A DNA stretch of 64,000 nt from Nelumbo lutea (lineage: Eukaryota > Streptophyta > Magnoliopsida > Proteales > Nelumbonaceae), in the NCBI GenBank assembly GCA_022828595.1, contig JAKGHH010000003.1:102137583-102201582 (forward strand), written 5' to 3'. The translations under genes were made by a program, and so were the position numbers. Below the pieces are notes generated by a model, which was not told where the DNA came from, did no database searches, and was given only the letters and a program-made list of their open reading frames with translations. Shown here in pieces: positions 34,580-46,828 of the stretch. Numbering within the stretch: position 1 is the stretch's first letter; every line of letters starts with the position of its first letter.

Positions 34580-35903
34580 GCCTCCGTTTGGTTTGTGGGA
34601 TGGGAAGTGAAAATATAGAATATTCTGGAATATATATTCCTCTCTTTCCATGTTTGGTTTGTGGGATGACATGAGATGGGATAGGAAAAAGGTGGGATTA
34701 TAGATCCCAATTCTTGGGATGTGGAGTCCCACCATTTTGGTGGGAAATAAGTGGGAATGTAGGGGGAAACTTACTTAACGAAAAAAACCTTATAGTATTT
34801 TTAAGAGTTAATATGAGATCCATGACCCATAAATTAATTATTAATTACTTTATAACAAATTAATAAAATAATTTAGTTAAAACAAATAATACATAACTCC
34901 AAATAAATAAATAATAATAAAATTAATAAATAAATAATTATTTTCAGGATAAAATATTAACATTTTTAATTAAGTCATAAGTTTTAATAAAATAAAATAA
35001 TAATAATAAAATATAAATTAATAAAAATTAAAATATTAATTGATGTTAATAATTAATTAACAAATTACTAAAAAATTAATAATTAACAATAAAATACTAA
35101 ATCATAGAAATATAATTAATTAATTAATAATTAACAACAAAAATTTAATAATTATTTATTTATTTTATATTCAATAATATAATTAAAATGAAAACATTTT
35201 AATAATTTATGATTAATTAATATCAGAATATTAAAATTATTAATTAAGTCATTGGTATTAATAAAATATAATATTAATAATAAAATACTAAATAATAAAA
35301 AGTATTATTAACTAATTAATAATTAAGAAAAATAGTTAATACTTAATTAACTAAGTAATTAATGAACAAACAAATAAGGATTTTATTATTAATCTAATTA
35401 ATAATTTAATAGAAAAATTAAATAATTAAAAATAAAATAAAATTATTAATCAATTCATCATAAATATTAGCAAAAATAAATTTTAAAATATTAATTATTA
35501 TTAATAATTAATTAAATAATTATTAATACTAATTAATTAAAAATTATTTCATTAAAATATAAATAATGAATAATTAAGAATAATATAATATAAAATAATA
35601 AAAACTTTACTAAATAATTAATTAATAATTATTACTAGGGTTGATTTTTCCACTATTTTCCCTTTTGCAACCAAACAATGATTTAATGAAACATGAAAAA
35701 TTTCCACCCATGAAAAAATTGCCTTTTGCAACCAAACAATGATTCAATGAAACATGAAAATTTTCCACCCATGAAAAAATTGCCTTTTGCAACCAAACAA
35801 TGATTCAATGAAACATGAAAATTTTCCTTTTGGACCTTTCCCATCCCATCCCATCTCATATTTTCACATCCCACCAAAATCGTCTCACAAATCAAGGGGA
35901 GCT
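34580..35903. mobile_element. A/T-rich inverted-end DNA element, about 1.3 kb
   Basis: The left side (GCCTCCGTTTGGTTTGTGGG, then GGGATGGGAAGTG) pairs with the right side read inward (GCTCCCCTTGATTTGTGAG, then GGTGGGATGTG). Between them lie about 900 bp composed almost only of A and T. A direct tandem repeat (35661-35832) sits in the right arm. The flanks are TAA and TTA, not a true duplication, so boundaries and superfamily are uncertain. Confidence 0.5.
35661..35832 (+). repeat. 61-bp tandem repeat, about 2.8 copies
   Basis: Units start with CCTTTTGCAACCAAACAATG at 35661, 35722 and 35783 and include AATGAAACATGAAAA and CCACCCATGAAAAAATTG. Copies are nearly identical, so the expansion is recent. 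There is no spacer variation, so it is not a CRISPR array. Confidence 0.85.
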
Positions 35904-35935
35904 TAAAATTTGCTCCTAAAAACGTCATTAATACG

Positions 35936-36055
35936 AAGTCACATCTGCGCCCCACATGCACATCTCAGCGTGTATTAGGATTATCTCCAAAAGTTGTTAG
36001 TGAAAAATATTTATGTTCACCGTTGAGATATGCTGTGGGGCGCAGATGTAAATTC
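35936..36055. repeat. short palindromic MITE-like repeat
   Basis: The arm TCACATCTGCGCCCCACATG (about 35939) pairs with CTGTGGGGCGCAGATGTAAA (about 36034), continuing with CATCTCAGCG against CGTTGAGAT. The phrase GTGGGGCGMAGATG recurs near 46800. Confidence 0.6.
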
Positions 36056-36170
36056 CATTGATACCGAGCACCATTTTAATTAGGGAGAAATATGGATAAG
36101 CCCATTGCAGAAACCTGAATCGGAGGCCAGCCCATACAGAATCTATAATAACAGTTAAATTCAGCTTTTG

Positions 36171-36355
36171 AAATTATATGACAGATTCCCACGCCAAGCC
36201 AGGGAGGAGAAAATGCAATGACCGTGGGCCTTAGTAGGGTCATTTTAGTCTTTGCAACTTAAGATTAAATTTCAAAATAAAAATTTAAATAAGTGTTATT
36301 ATGACATGGAGTCGAAAGCATGATGCTTAGTTGGCGTGGGAATCTATCCTATAAC
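36171..36355. repeat. inverted repeat upstream of the F-box gene
   Basis: TATGACAGATTCCCACGCCA (about 36177-36196) pairs with TGGCGTGGGAATCTATCCTA (about 36332-36351). Possible small MITE in the promoter region. Confidence 0.5.
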
Positions 36356-36591
36356 TCACCAACCCCAAATGAAGTCAACAGATAAACTCATTCAATTTCA
36401 AAATCCTTGTTCGTCTATTTTCGTGAAAAGAATATTGAGGTGAATTACTCTTATACCCCACACCCACGATGACTTGTCATGCTCAAGCGAACGCGGCCTC
36501 AAACTCGCACTCGCTTAAGATTGCCATTCCGCACTTGACCCGCTTTTTGTTATTCAGAGGAGAGAGAGAGATTCTCTTGGAACATCTGAAC

Positions 36592-36669
36592 ATGGAGTTG
36601 GAGCAGTGGAAGTGGACACGGAGCTCGGTCCCTGATGATATTGCCCTGGAGATCGCATCATTCCTCCAA

Positions 36670-36705
<36 letters not shown>

Positions 36706-39700
36706 ACTGCGAATTTGCAGGGTTTTCATGTTCGCTTCTTATTCGTATTTATTCTTTTCTTGTGATATGTGGGAAGAGAAGGTCACTGATGTCTGCGCCC
36801 TGGGTAGTTGTTCCCGGTTTTGGAGGGAATTGTGTGCGTCGGATTGCCTATGGCTTTCTTTGTCCAGACAGAGATGGCCTTCTTCGGATTTCTCATCCCA
36901 ACCCCCTGTTTTGGAAGTCGCCGACGGGCAGCCTGAAAAGGTTTTGGTGGATCAGTCCTCTTCTACCAAGGTCGTTACTGAAATTGTTATTGCTGTTCTT
37001 ATCGCATTCTTTACAATTGTTTTTTTCCCTTCTATTATATGAAGACTTATAATAGAGTTCATACCTGATTTCTCCATAGTTTTGCTCTTTTCTTCTTGAG
37101 TTATTGGTCTGTTTTCTGGCGATACCCGACAACAACTTGCATAAGCACTTTGGAGCTTTAATTTTTAGGTAATGAATGGGTGGGTGAGGGGAAAGGGGAG
37201 AATCCGTTGAAGTATGCCTGAAAGTTGACAGATTTTTAATTGAGGACGTAATAAAAAAAGAAATATTTTCATAGTTTCGTTTCTTCATTCATAAAGATAG
37301 GCAGAATCCTCCTAGACACTTTGAACGGGGCAAGAATTTATTCATTTATAAATATTGGTAAAACCCAACACCTTGAAATTTTGAAAATGAGTTCTTTAAG
37401 GTGATTTAGGCGTCGAGCTTTAAACGTTAAGAAAACAACATACCGATCTCCTGAAATGCTTCTTATTTCTCCTTCGAGGCCCATGTTACCAAAATCAGCT
37501 AGAATCAAGGCGGATCACATGTGCTACAACCAATTTCTTGTTACCTTTCAATAAAACATAAGCACGTTAGCAATCCAACGAATGAAACAATATATTACCT
37601 GGTGTTTTGAATTTAAAACAAATGGTATCATGCCAGTGTTTTATTGGGCGATCGCAAAATTTGCACACATATGAGCTCAAATCAGGGACACAGAGTCGGA
37701 TTAGAAGATAAAGAAAAGGAAAAAAAAGTTAATGGATGAAATTTGTTGCTAACCTGTGATTAAATTTGTTGCTCTTTGGATGCATGTTATATTAGGCTTC
37801 TAATTTATCTTATCTTGATCTGATAAACTCTGTTTGCAGACTGCAGATAGATGCCAAATTTAATTTGTAAATTGGGTTTTACTGTTGTAGGGATGGAGGG
37901 GCTTCTATATAAAGCGGCATAATGAGATGGCTGGTAAAGCTACTGCCATTGTTAACTTTGTCGAGTTATGCTCCCCATCTAAATCAATCGAGGTTGCAGA
38001 CTATCTAAAAGCCATTGAAAACCTTTGTTTGATGAAGATGGAGTTTGAGGATGTTCAAATGTTCTTGTTCACAAAGCAGAACGTGCTTCTTAACCTGATT
38101 GGTTTGCACTATTCCATATTTTGGCTCCAAATTGAGGTAATGTTAATGGGCATAACCCCAGCTATCGTTTACCATTTGACACTGCTGATAGCTTCATTTT
38201 GGGAATGTATCAGTATGTGTAAGAGCTTTGGACCTGTGACCTGTGTGTGTGATGAAGGGGAAGCTGATCATAGAAATGAATGACTACAATGGAAACTTGT
38301 TAAATTGTTAATTTCTCTCAACTAGCATTTCAGCATCATCATTGTTCTCTGATACATATTCTGGGTGCAATTTTAGATATTAGAATCTGGGATCAGTACC
38401 CCAAGTAGTGCACTGAATAGACTTTAGAACTTGATTTTTCTTATCACTGTGTCAGTGGTGTGGGCCTTGGGGCTTTTAGGTTGGACAGACAATAGGGAAC
38501 ATGCATTCCACCTTATGAAGTCATCCCTTGGGCCTATTCTCCATTTTTCAACCTTATGAAAACATCTCTTGGCTCTTTCATCCAATATTAAAACCTTTAA
38601 CTCTGGCATTTCTTTCAAAGAGTTGCAGGCTTCAGCCACATTTGGAGGGGTTGGTGATAAACACAAGATGAATTTGACTAGGGAGTGACCTAACATTGAA
38701 TAAGCATGCAGATGTTATAGAGAGAGAACGATGTGTTCTTTCTGAGGGATATCTATTTGTGGCATTCAATATCTTTCTTTCTTAATGGTTTCTTTCGTTA
38801 TCTATCATAAGAAAAAGTAGATAGTGTTAGATGGTTAGCTTTCAATATTAAACACTATAAATAAATACAGTGAATTTTAATTGTAATTACATGTAATATC
38901 CCTGGTTCTGATAGTTTCTTTCAGAATAGACACCATGTATTAAAAGAAAAAAGCATGCCCAAAACAAGAAAGTTATCCGGTTGGTGTAGTTTATTGCCAC
39001 CATATTTTGCCTGCCTTGGCCACTCAGCTCAGTCCCTTCATCTCTTTCAAGATGTTGAAGAGTTGAGAGATCCATCACATGGACGCCCAAAGATTGTGGA
39101 ATAAGGGGCGAATTTCAAAAAATTTTCTCCCCCTTCAACTGGGAATCACATTCCCTATTTAGAAAATTATATTTTCAAGGATAAATCTTGAACCTTAAAC
39201 TGAACCAGATCTGAACCAAAAGGAATGTGAGAGAATGATACCTGATACGGAGAAACAATATCTCCCAACGAAGGTGTTCACGCCCAAGAAAGGATCCAAA
39301 GACTGCTCCCACTGAAGATGGCGCAGTGCAGGATGGAGCAGAATCAGCAGTGTTCTTCCCCAAGAACTCTGTCCTTCGCAAGAAACAGCAGGATAGAACG
39401 TGAGCACAGCTTCTTTTTCAATCATTTCTCAAAGAATTGATGTCAAGATCCAATCTTGACTTCTCCCACAGTTGGAGATCGAACTGGCAAACAGGGCGGC
39501 AAGAGAGTATTCACAGGGTGCAGAATTCTCTCTTCTTGATTTTAGCACTAAAGAGGATCTGATGTGTTTCTTGGTCTCTCTCTCTAGGCTGCCGCCCCCT
39601 CCTTCGTTTTGTTAATTTGAAAAGATCAGTTCCTAATCCCATTAGGAGGTGCTTATCCAAATCATATTTGGATCAGCCTTCTCTTCTAATGATAAGGATA

Positions 39701-41569
39701 AACCCTTATCTTATCTGCAGATTAGATTAACTTTATCCTAATTTTATTAGGAGGTTTCTAGATCTGAATCACATTCAGATCTGGACTCTCTGAGTGGATA
39801 GGATTAAGACCCTATCCTTACTGCTAATCCATCTCAGAATTCGCCCCTTTACTTAACTAAATTAATAGCCCAGTTCGAAATGGGCTTTAGGCCCATTAAA
39901 CTTATGTGCTCACTTAACCTTCCTAACTGCTGTCCAGTTGGGCTTCCTTGTATGGCGTGGGACCCAAGCATTGATCTACACATCAGCCACATGGGTTCGG
40001 CCCAGCCTTTGTTACAAGGCCTGGCCGAATACACTGTTAAAGACAGTGCACCCCCTGAAACCCATCAAATGGGCTCTATGGGCCCAACACTTACCCTAAG
40101 TGGTCCCTGGGCCAAGCCGCCTTATAACACCCAGGGACTGTGGGCAGATGCAATCAGGTATTATCCTCAATGGTCTTACACTTAACCTCTCAGCCCATAA
40201 TGATCATACACTGCTCGACAAGAGAGGACCTCTCCCTCGGCTGCAAGGAACGGTGTTGCACTCTCCACTTATATGGATCCCGGGAATTAAAACCCTTTTG
40301 CAAACATTTTAGAAACCATAATATATATACTTTTATATCTCATATAAAATATATTTTGCAAAACAAATTTCAACGGTTGAAATCGGCTGCCGGCAGTCTT
40401 GGTTTCCAACAGTGATAGTGCATCCCCGATCATTACCTTTGTCCGACAAAGGGGCTGATCCTATCACTATGATCACCCACTCAAATGAATTCTCGAATTG
40501 TCCCAACATACCCAGGTTTTGACCCCCGCTAAGGATCTCACTGATTGGTACATCAAAGACAGCCCGATCCGACACCTAGTGCAGTATCATAATCGAGTCT
40601 CGGGGTCGGGTGTAACTTTTCAGTTTTGCCCATCAATCTCCAAGGTCCAGGGCAACACTGGAAATCTGGTTCAGTTCAAAGATTCAATTAATCCCACACT
40701 GTATATGCCTAGGGTCTCACCCCGGTAGCTGAGACAAGCCACCCCAACCGACTTGGTGGCACCACAGTGTCAGCCTTGTCAGGATAGGTCTCCCCAGACC
40801 GACCCACTGGCTGTGAACAATCAAAACTAACACGAGTCTCAATAAGTGTCCAGTTTAAGGATAATACACAGAAACATAACAAGGGAACATGAATAAAATA
40901 TGTACTTTTATTCATTTACAATAAACTCATAAAGTACATCAATTTTGATTGAACCTAAGGGCATACAAAACTGTCTAACAGATGTTGGATGAAAGATGTG
41001 TTTCACAGGAATCTGCAAACTTAACAATATCATGATATCAATCTAGAAAGCTGTTTGAGATATTTTACTGGTCAATTCACATGCAAGTGAACTAAGTAAA
41101 TTTCAGCTAACTCAGCTCACAAGCCATGGTGTATACACGTCTTATTATATGAGTGTATTGATTGAGAAATTAAAGCTTATTCTGTTGTTTCTGCCTTGGG
41201 AGGGGGGGGGGTGGAATTCATGAGTGTCAGCTTGATCTTGACACATATGGAGTTCATGACCATTACTTGTTTTGAAATGCTGACTAGCAGGCTGACTCCG
41301 TGACGGAGGCCCTCTGTAGATGTGATATAGCAGAGCAGCAAGTGTGCGTGAGATGGTGGAAGCTTGGGAGGTGGTTTTATGGGTTTCGGTTGCGTGATGA
41401 GTCGCACTCTCGCACAGTGTTGTTGAGAGATCTTGCAATGGCCAGAGAGGAAGAAGTGTTTGGGGTGCTTAATCGAGGAGCCATTCACGAGGTTTTACGC
41501 GTTCAAATCTCAGATGCGGTTCCCTCATGCACCTCTTGGGCGTTCCCAGACATGCAAAGGCAGGGCTAG
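36592..41569 (+). CDS. plant F-box protein
   Basis: Four coding exons: 36592-36669, 36782-36970 (or ending at 36940), 37891-38136 and 41291-41569, giving 263 (or 253) residues, all phase 0. The N-terminus is an F-box (VPDDIALEIASFLQ, then VCALGSCSRFWRELCASDCL and WLSLSRQRWP, residues about 13-60). The F-box binds SKP1 in SCF ubiquitin ligases. The rest has no known repeat domain but carries plant-conserved blocks: GWRGFYIKRHNEMAGKA, YLKAIENLCLMKMEFEDVQM, NVLLNLIGLHYSIFWL, QVCVRWWKLGRWFYGFRLRD and GAIHEVLRVQISD. The substrate is unknown. An in-frame ATG at 36469 could add 41 residues but lacks conserved character. Intron 1 starts with a CT repeat. The last intron (3154 bp) holds a probable solo LTR. 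Confidence 0.82.
36673..36701 (+). repeat. CT dinucleotide microsatellite in F-box intron 1
   Basis: About 14 uninterrupted CT units directly after the donor site at 36670. Likely length-polymorphic. Confidence 0.9.
39056..40980 (-). mobile_element. probable solo LTR, about 1.9 kb, in the last F-box intron
   Basis: GATGT is present at 39051-39055 and 40981-40985. Between these copies the sequence begins TG and ends CA. Read on the minus strand it starts TGTTAGACAGTTTTGTATGC and continues with GCCCTTAGGTTCAATCA, the style of plant Copia LTR starts. No reverse transcriptase, integrase or internal domain is present, so recombination between two LTRs is the likely origin. The left end (CTTCA read on the minus strand) does not mirror the right end beyond the CA, which lowers confidence. 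Confidence 0.5.
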
Positions 41570-43938
41570 TGCATACTTGATGCACTATATTTATTTGTAT
41601 GTATGTAATTTTACTTCTGTATATAATTGTGGTATACGCATGTAGGTTGAAATGTGTATTTTACTTCATTTGACTTATATAAAAAGGATATTTATATATA
41701 ACATATCTATGCTTTTTAATTCAATGTGAATATGATGTATGCTTGAGCAATAAGAATATTAAACTATTGTTATAGGAAGAGAAATGAATCTCTCTCTCTG
41801 TTATGTGTGTGCTTTGATAGTAACTGGTTTTTGGGTATAGTTTTGGGTTTGAATGCTGGATCAATCAGTTATATATTAAATTGTAAAAAAATTACTAAAA
41901 AATCGGTTCATGGGAATTGTTCAGGCAGCCAGTTTCGTTTTATCCCAAATCCGGTCCTTGGCCAAAAATCGTTTATCCAGACAGTCAAATCATCAATCCG
42001 TTCAACTCGTTCAACAGTTTTGACTATTTTTAATTTTTAATTATTTTTTATTTTTAATTTATTTTGTCAGAATGGGCCATCCGTTCGGATTGCATGGTTG
42101 AACTGTTGACCTGGAAACCGGTGGCCATAATGGTTCTGGTTCCAGGTCATTTTTTAAAATATTACCCATTGGGTCCAGACCCAATTATAATGTATTTATT
42201 TAAATAATAAAATAAAACTTAAAATTGATAATATAAACTTAATAAAAAACACTAAAACATTTATATGTTAATAAATTAAATATTTTTAACTAATATTATC
42301 TATTAAGTTTATCATTTTAAATATGAGGTATGATAAAAATTATAAGATAATTAGGAGTTAATAAAATAATCGGTTTGAACCAGAACCGACCCAATTATTA
42401 ATCCAAATAAAATCATCAGACCAGAACTGACATAATCGGTTTGGTTCAGTTCAGATAGTTGAGCAGAACTGACCCCCACACTTTATTATCAACAGATAAA
42501 TAAGACTTAAATAAACGCAGTATATGCGTGAAAGTATGAACCACGTGCAAATGCACGTATACCTTTACTAATTGCATCATATGTGAGATCATAAGGTTAG
42601 GGTTCTAGCATATTGATGCTATTGAGCAGCTTGAGCGCACACATGGCATTGCCTAGTGAGATCAAAGAGGAGTTCGGCTTCATGAATGTGAAGCATGTCG
42701 TACTGGTGTACCGAGTTGTGGTGGGTCGTATTTGAACCATCTGATGCGATGAAGGTGTGGTACATAGAGATGATTTATGTTTGACTCGATCGTGGCAAAG
42801 GTAGCAAGGAAACTCCAGTTGGATCAAGATGAGCTCTTTAAAATATATGATATATGAGTAGAGAAAAAAAAAAGAAATATGAAAAGAAAATTGATGCTAA
42901 GTTGGTAGAGGTATGATTTGGTAGTTCTCATATGCATTATGCTTCTTTTCTTTTTTTAATAAAAGTAGATATGCCACACCAATGTCCCACACCTTTTTTT
43001 TATTATTTCTGTGGTCTAGATTGTCCAATCTTCTATAATTTTTTTAATTGAATTATTTTGTAATTTTGGTTTTATATAATTTTCTTGTTATTTTTCTACA
43101 ATATTTTCAACTATTATTATTTTTTATAATCTATGTTATTTTCCACATTTCTTTTATGTTTTTTACACTTTCTGTATTTTCTACAATTTGTGTTATATTT
43201 TTTTATATTTTATGTATGTCTCATTTAATGAAATAAAAAATTAATGGCTTGGATGGGTTGGGTTAAGGCGCGTCTGATTGAATGGGTCACTAATGAATTA
43301 GTGGGTTAGAGGGGTAGGGTTGAGCTCCCAAACCCGCCCAATTCCCACTCCTACTAGGGGTGCCTTAGTTGTAAGGCCGACTATGTGACATTTTTTTAGT
43401 ACCCTGGTCCAATAATTCATAATAAGAGAAATATTGAGGTAGATGTTCATCCATGGAATTAGAGTAGGATGAGTAAAATGGAAGGTTGCATATTGATTTT
43501 TATGTCATAGGCAAGTATTAGAAATAAAATTTTGGGAGAATGACCAATAACCCTAGTGTCATAATTTTTAGATTTAAAGTACATTTGGGGTAGGTGCCAA
43601 GAATTGATGCCAATTCACGGGTGGGTATGGGTGTATAGGGTGTGTTTTTTTTTTTTATGTTTTGAATGTTTATAGCTGTGCAGTGGGAATCAAAAATCTG
43701 CATTGAGTCTGTCCGTACTTCTTCGTAAAATTTTATGATTTGGTTGTAAGGCCAGTTATGTTTTATGAAAAATAGAAGAGTTTTTTTTGTTTTTTTTGGT
43801 ATGTGGTGAGACATTCACCACACTTACAACCCCTCCCCCAAGTTAGTAGTAGTGGGATTTGAATCTTTGTCTCAATTGGAATGAATCAACTAAATACCAA
43901 TTGAACCACCCCTTAGTTGGCAATGAAGTGTTGGACAT
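41570..43938. other. spacer between the F-box gene and the Tourist-like MITE
   Basis: F-box 3' UTR first. 41930-42165 resembles the family of 60270-60507 (CCAGTTTCGTTTTATCCCA, AGAATGGGCCATCCGTTCGG). 42350-42480 has ACCGACCC and GGTTTGGTTCAG words like a decayed hAT MITE. 42970-43230 is T-rich. 43260-43375 resembles the TAGGGGTG MITEs at one end. No gene supported. Confidence 0.4.
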
Positions 43939-43941
43939 TTA

Positions 43942-44343
43942 GTATATGTTTGGCATCAATGTTGCTGATGTGTGGTTGGAAGCACCGTTTTCTGAGAAAA
44001 TGGTGCATTTATTTTTTGTTTGGAATTGTTGCTGCCAGGTAAGACATTTTCTAGAGCAACAACTTTTTCTGTTTGGTACCATTGCTCCAAGAAATGTTTT
44101 CAGCACAGGTACTTATTATCCAGTGCTACATCACTGCCCTGTTAGCAGCAACGAGTTACAGTTCCAGGAAATGCCAAATTTGGTGTTGCTCCAGGCCATG
44201 GCTTCCTGATTTCCAAGGCATGGCTTGGAGCACCGTTTTTTTATGGAAAAACGGTTCCAAACAAATGACCATTTTCTGGAGCACCATTTTTTTTCGATGT
44301 GGTGCTATTGCTCTAGGAAACGACAACGATGCCAAACAGCCGC
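43942..44343. mobile_element. Tourist-like MITE, 402 bp
   Basis: Flanked by TTA at 43939-43941 and 44344-44346. The left end is GTATATGTTTGGCATCAATG and the right end read inward is GCGGCTGTTTGGCATCGTTG. The arms carry GGAGCACCGTTTT and ATTGCTCC words in both orientations. Confidence 0.7.
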
Positions 44344-44804
44344 TTAAAAAACATAACCAATAAAATGAATTTGACAAAAATACATATTCTGAGATGAACA
44401 AGTGAAGAAACTATAAAGGATATATGAATTAGAAATGGAGTCATTCATGGAAACTTTAGGAGCAACTCTGATAAAGTATATGCTTGGTTCCATTTACATT
44501 TATTAAGAAAATATTTATTGATGGTGCCACATAAGCGCTCCATCAGTAAATTCCTCATTAACTGCATTTGTGTGTATCTAAGTTTGCAAAAGCAAACATT
44601 GGTTTCTGTGCACCTCTCCCGTTTCAGAAAACTTCATTTTGGAGCTTCTTGAAATTGGTAGGTGTTTATTGGCATTTGACTGATGTGGTGCCTAATGACA
44701 CCTATATGTCATAAACACCCTCATTAATTACTTTTCTTGGTTTTACAATCACACAAGTACAAAACATTTATTCAATAAACAAAACCAAACACACTCAAAA
44801 TGAG

Positions 44805-44930
44805 AAAATTTTGACTAAGATGATTTGATCATGCGCATAGAAGACCATCAACAAAACTTGTAAAAAAAATTGATTTATTACAAGTTCGAGGGACTAGAAG
44901 GGCGAGTGAGAATTTGGATTAACTGAACAC
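44805..44930 (+). mobile_element. RTE-type LINE 3' fragment
   Basis: Words such as GACTAAGATGATTTGATCAT, GCGCATAGAAGACCATCAAC and GACTAGAAGGGCGAG match the end of the RTE reverse-transcriptase gene (RIRWFGHVQRRP and RGRGRP in the family). It is strongly decayed. The rest of 44347-45858 shows nothing recognisable. Confidence 0.45.
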
Positions 44931-46034
44931 GATGGCCGTTCAGCAGGCTGTTGAACCAATAATAAAATTTTACACTAATAAATTCATGAGCCCACTATAA
45001 AAAATGCATGTCTTATGTATTTTAATATTTTATTACTAAGTTAAAACCTTATCATTAAGCAAAACCGATTGGCGAAATAGGATTAATGTAGACGACTTCA
45101 TAAAATTCGTGAACTCCCTTATTTGCTCATTAAAATCATTCCACTGTACCCCAAGTGTTTTATAAATGTATCCTAATAATTGTCTATCAATCACATTTTT
45201 GATAGATAATGCAATATCGATGCTGAGGACTCAAAATCCAAGGCCAAGGTATGATGCTCTCGTAACATTGTTGGGCTGCAAATCGATTGAATTGAATTCA
45301 ACATTCTCTGATCCAAAATTGATTCATCATTCAGAAGATTAAAACCAAACATTATTGGTGAGGTTTATATTGAAATTGGGTTGAATTTAAGTACTGAACG
45401 GTATTAATAAATTATAAATTTAACAGAAGAATTATTAAAATATCATATTTTATTAACAAAATGAACTAAAACTGATTTGACACTCTACAAATTGATCCCA
45501 TTTTCATCCATATTCGTCTTGTGTATCCTATGGACGATTGAGGCCTTCAGGGTATTATTTGAAATCAAGGTTTTATATTATGGGTGGAGGAATCAATTCT
45601 AAAAGTAAAAGGGTGATAATACATTTCTAAATATGATGACCATAAAAGGAGTAAATTACAGATTATTATCATATACTTTGGGGATACTATCAATTCACCC
45701 CTGAACCTTCATTTGAAACACCACAAAGATTTTGAACTTTTATATCTCGATAAAGACTCTCTTTTATTAGCATTCCGTTCAGTTAAATTTGAGAAGGGTT
45801 TTCATTTAATTATTTAAACATTTCTAAACTCTCAAACTGTTTTTAACAATTTTCTAAAGGGTAATTTTCTTTAAATACCCTTAAAGTCCAGGAATTTGAT
45901 TATTAACATCATCGTTATGTGCTAATAAAAAAAAAAGCTAAATATTGAATTTATCATCCACTATTCTTCAAAATTTCAAAATAAAACTCAATTTATGAAA
46001 AAATTTGAAGAACTATTATGGGACTGGGGCGTTC

Positions 46035-46770
46035 CCGTGTGCGGGGCTAATGGGACGGAAGAGCTGTTAGCCCCAAAATGAGCCCAAACCTCCTTTCTCC
46101 CATATTCCCGCGCCTTCAACCTCAAATCAACGTTTTAAAAAATGACTCAGAAACGAAACTATTTTGGCCACCATTTTCCGGATTGACGGTCCGATCATCC
46201 GATTTGAATGGATGGGCCGTTCTGAAAAATAAATTTAAAAAAAAAATTGGTCAAAAATGTTGAACGAGTCGATGGTTCGACCGCCCGGGTCAACAAAACT
46301 AATTGCTTGGACAATTCTCGGGCCAAATGATCCGACCGTCTGAGCAAAGGAGAGTATAACGGGGTTAGACACGATTTGAGGTTGAGGGGCGAGAATGTGG
46401 GAGCAAGGTTTTTGAACAGTCATTGGCCCGGATGGTCGGATTGTTTGGCCTGAGAACCATCCAGGCAATGGGTTCCGTTCTACCCCAAACCCAATATTTG
46501 GCCAAAAACCGTTGAAAAAGTCAACAACCCGTTGACCTAGGCAATCGAATTGTCGGCCCGTTCAACGATTTTTTATCATTTTTTATTTTTAATTTATTTT
46601 CTAGAATGGGCCATCCGTTCAAATCGGATGGTCAAGACCTAAAAACTGGTGGCCAAAATGGTTCCGTTTCTGGGTATTTTTTAAAACGTTTTATGGGAAA
46701 ATGAAAGTTTGGGCTTGATTTGGGGCTAATAGGAAGGTCGTGGGCTCATCCCATTAGCCCCACGGTGTGC
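46035..46770. mobile_element. inverted-end element, about 740 bp, with a nested repeat
   Basis: The left arm (GTGCGGGGCTAATGGGAC, TTAGCCCCAAAATGAGCCCA) pairs with the right arm (TGGGCTTGATTTGGGGCTAA, CATCCCATTAGCCCCACGG). A second inverted pair lies inside: CCTTCAACCTCAAATC near 46110 against GATTTGAGGTTGAGG near 46372. 46130-46690 belongs to the repeat family of 60270-60507 (ends CGTTTTAAAAAATGAC and TTTTTTAAAACG; core AGAATGGGCCATCCGTTC), nested in the outer element. The exact duplication is unclear. Confidence 0.55.
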
Positions 46771-46828
46771 GATTGGACATGTGGCAGTCGCACATTGTGT
46801 GGGGCGAAGATGCAAACTCTCCATTAGA

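Noticed and set aside
33000..35640. Matrix-attachment region or origin in the A/T-rich desert
   Set aside because: Base composition alone is not evidence, and much of the A/T content belongs to transposon cores.
35661..35832. CRISPR-like array
   Set aside because: Units are contiguous identical repeats without unique spacers, in a plant nuclear genome.
36469..36591. In-frame upstream ATG of the F-box gene
   Set aside because: The 41 extra residues show no conserved character, and F-box proteins of this type begin shortly before the F-box. Kept only as an alternative.
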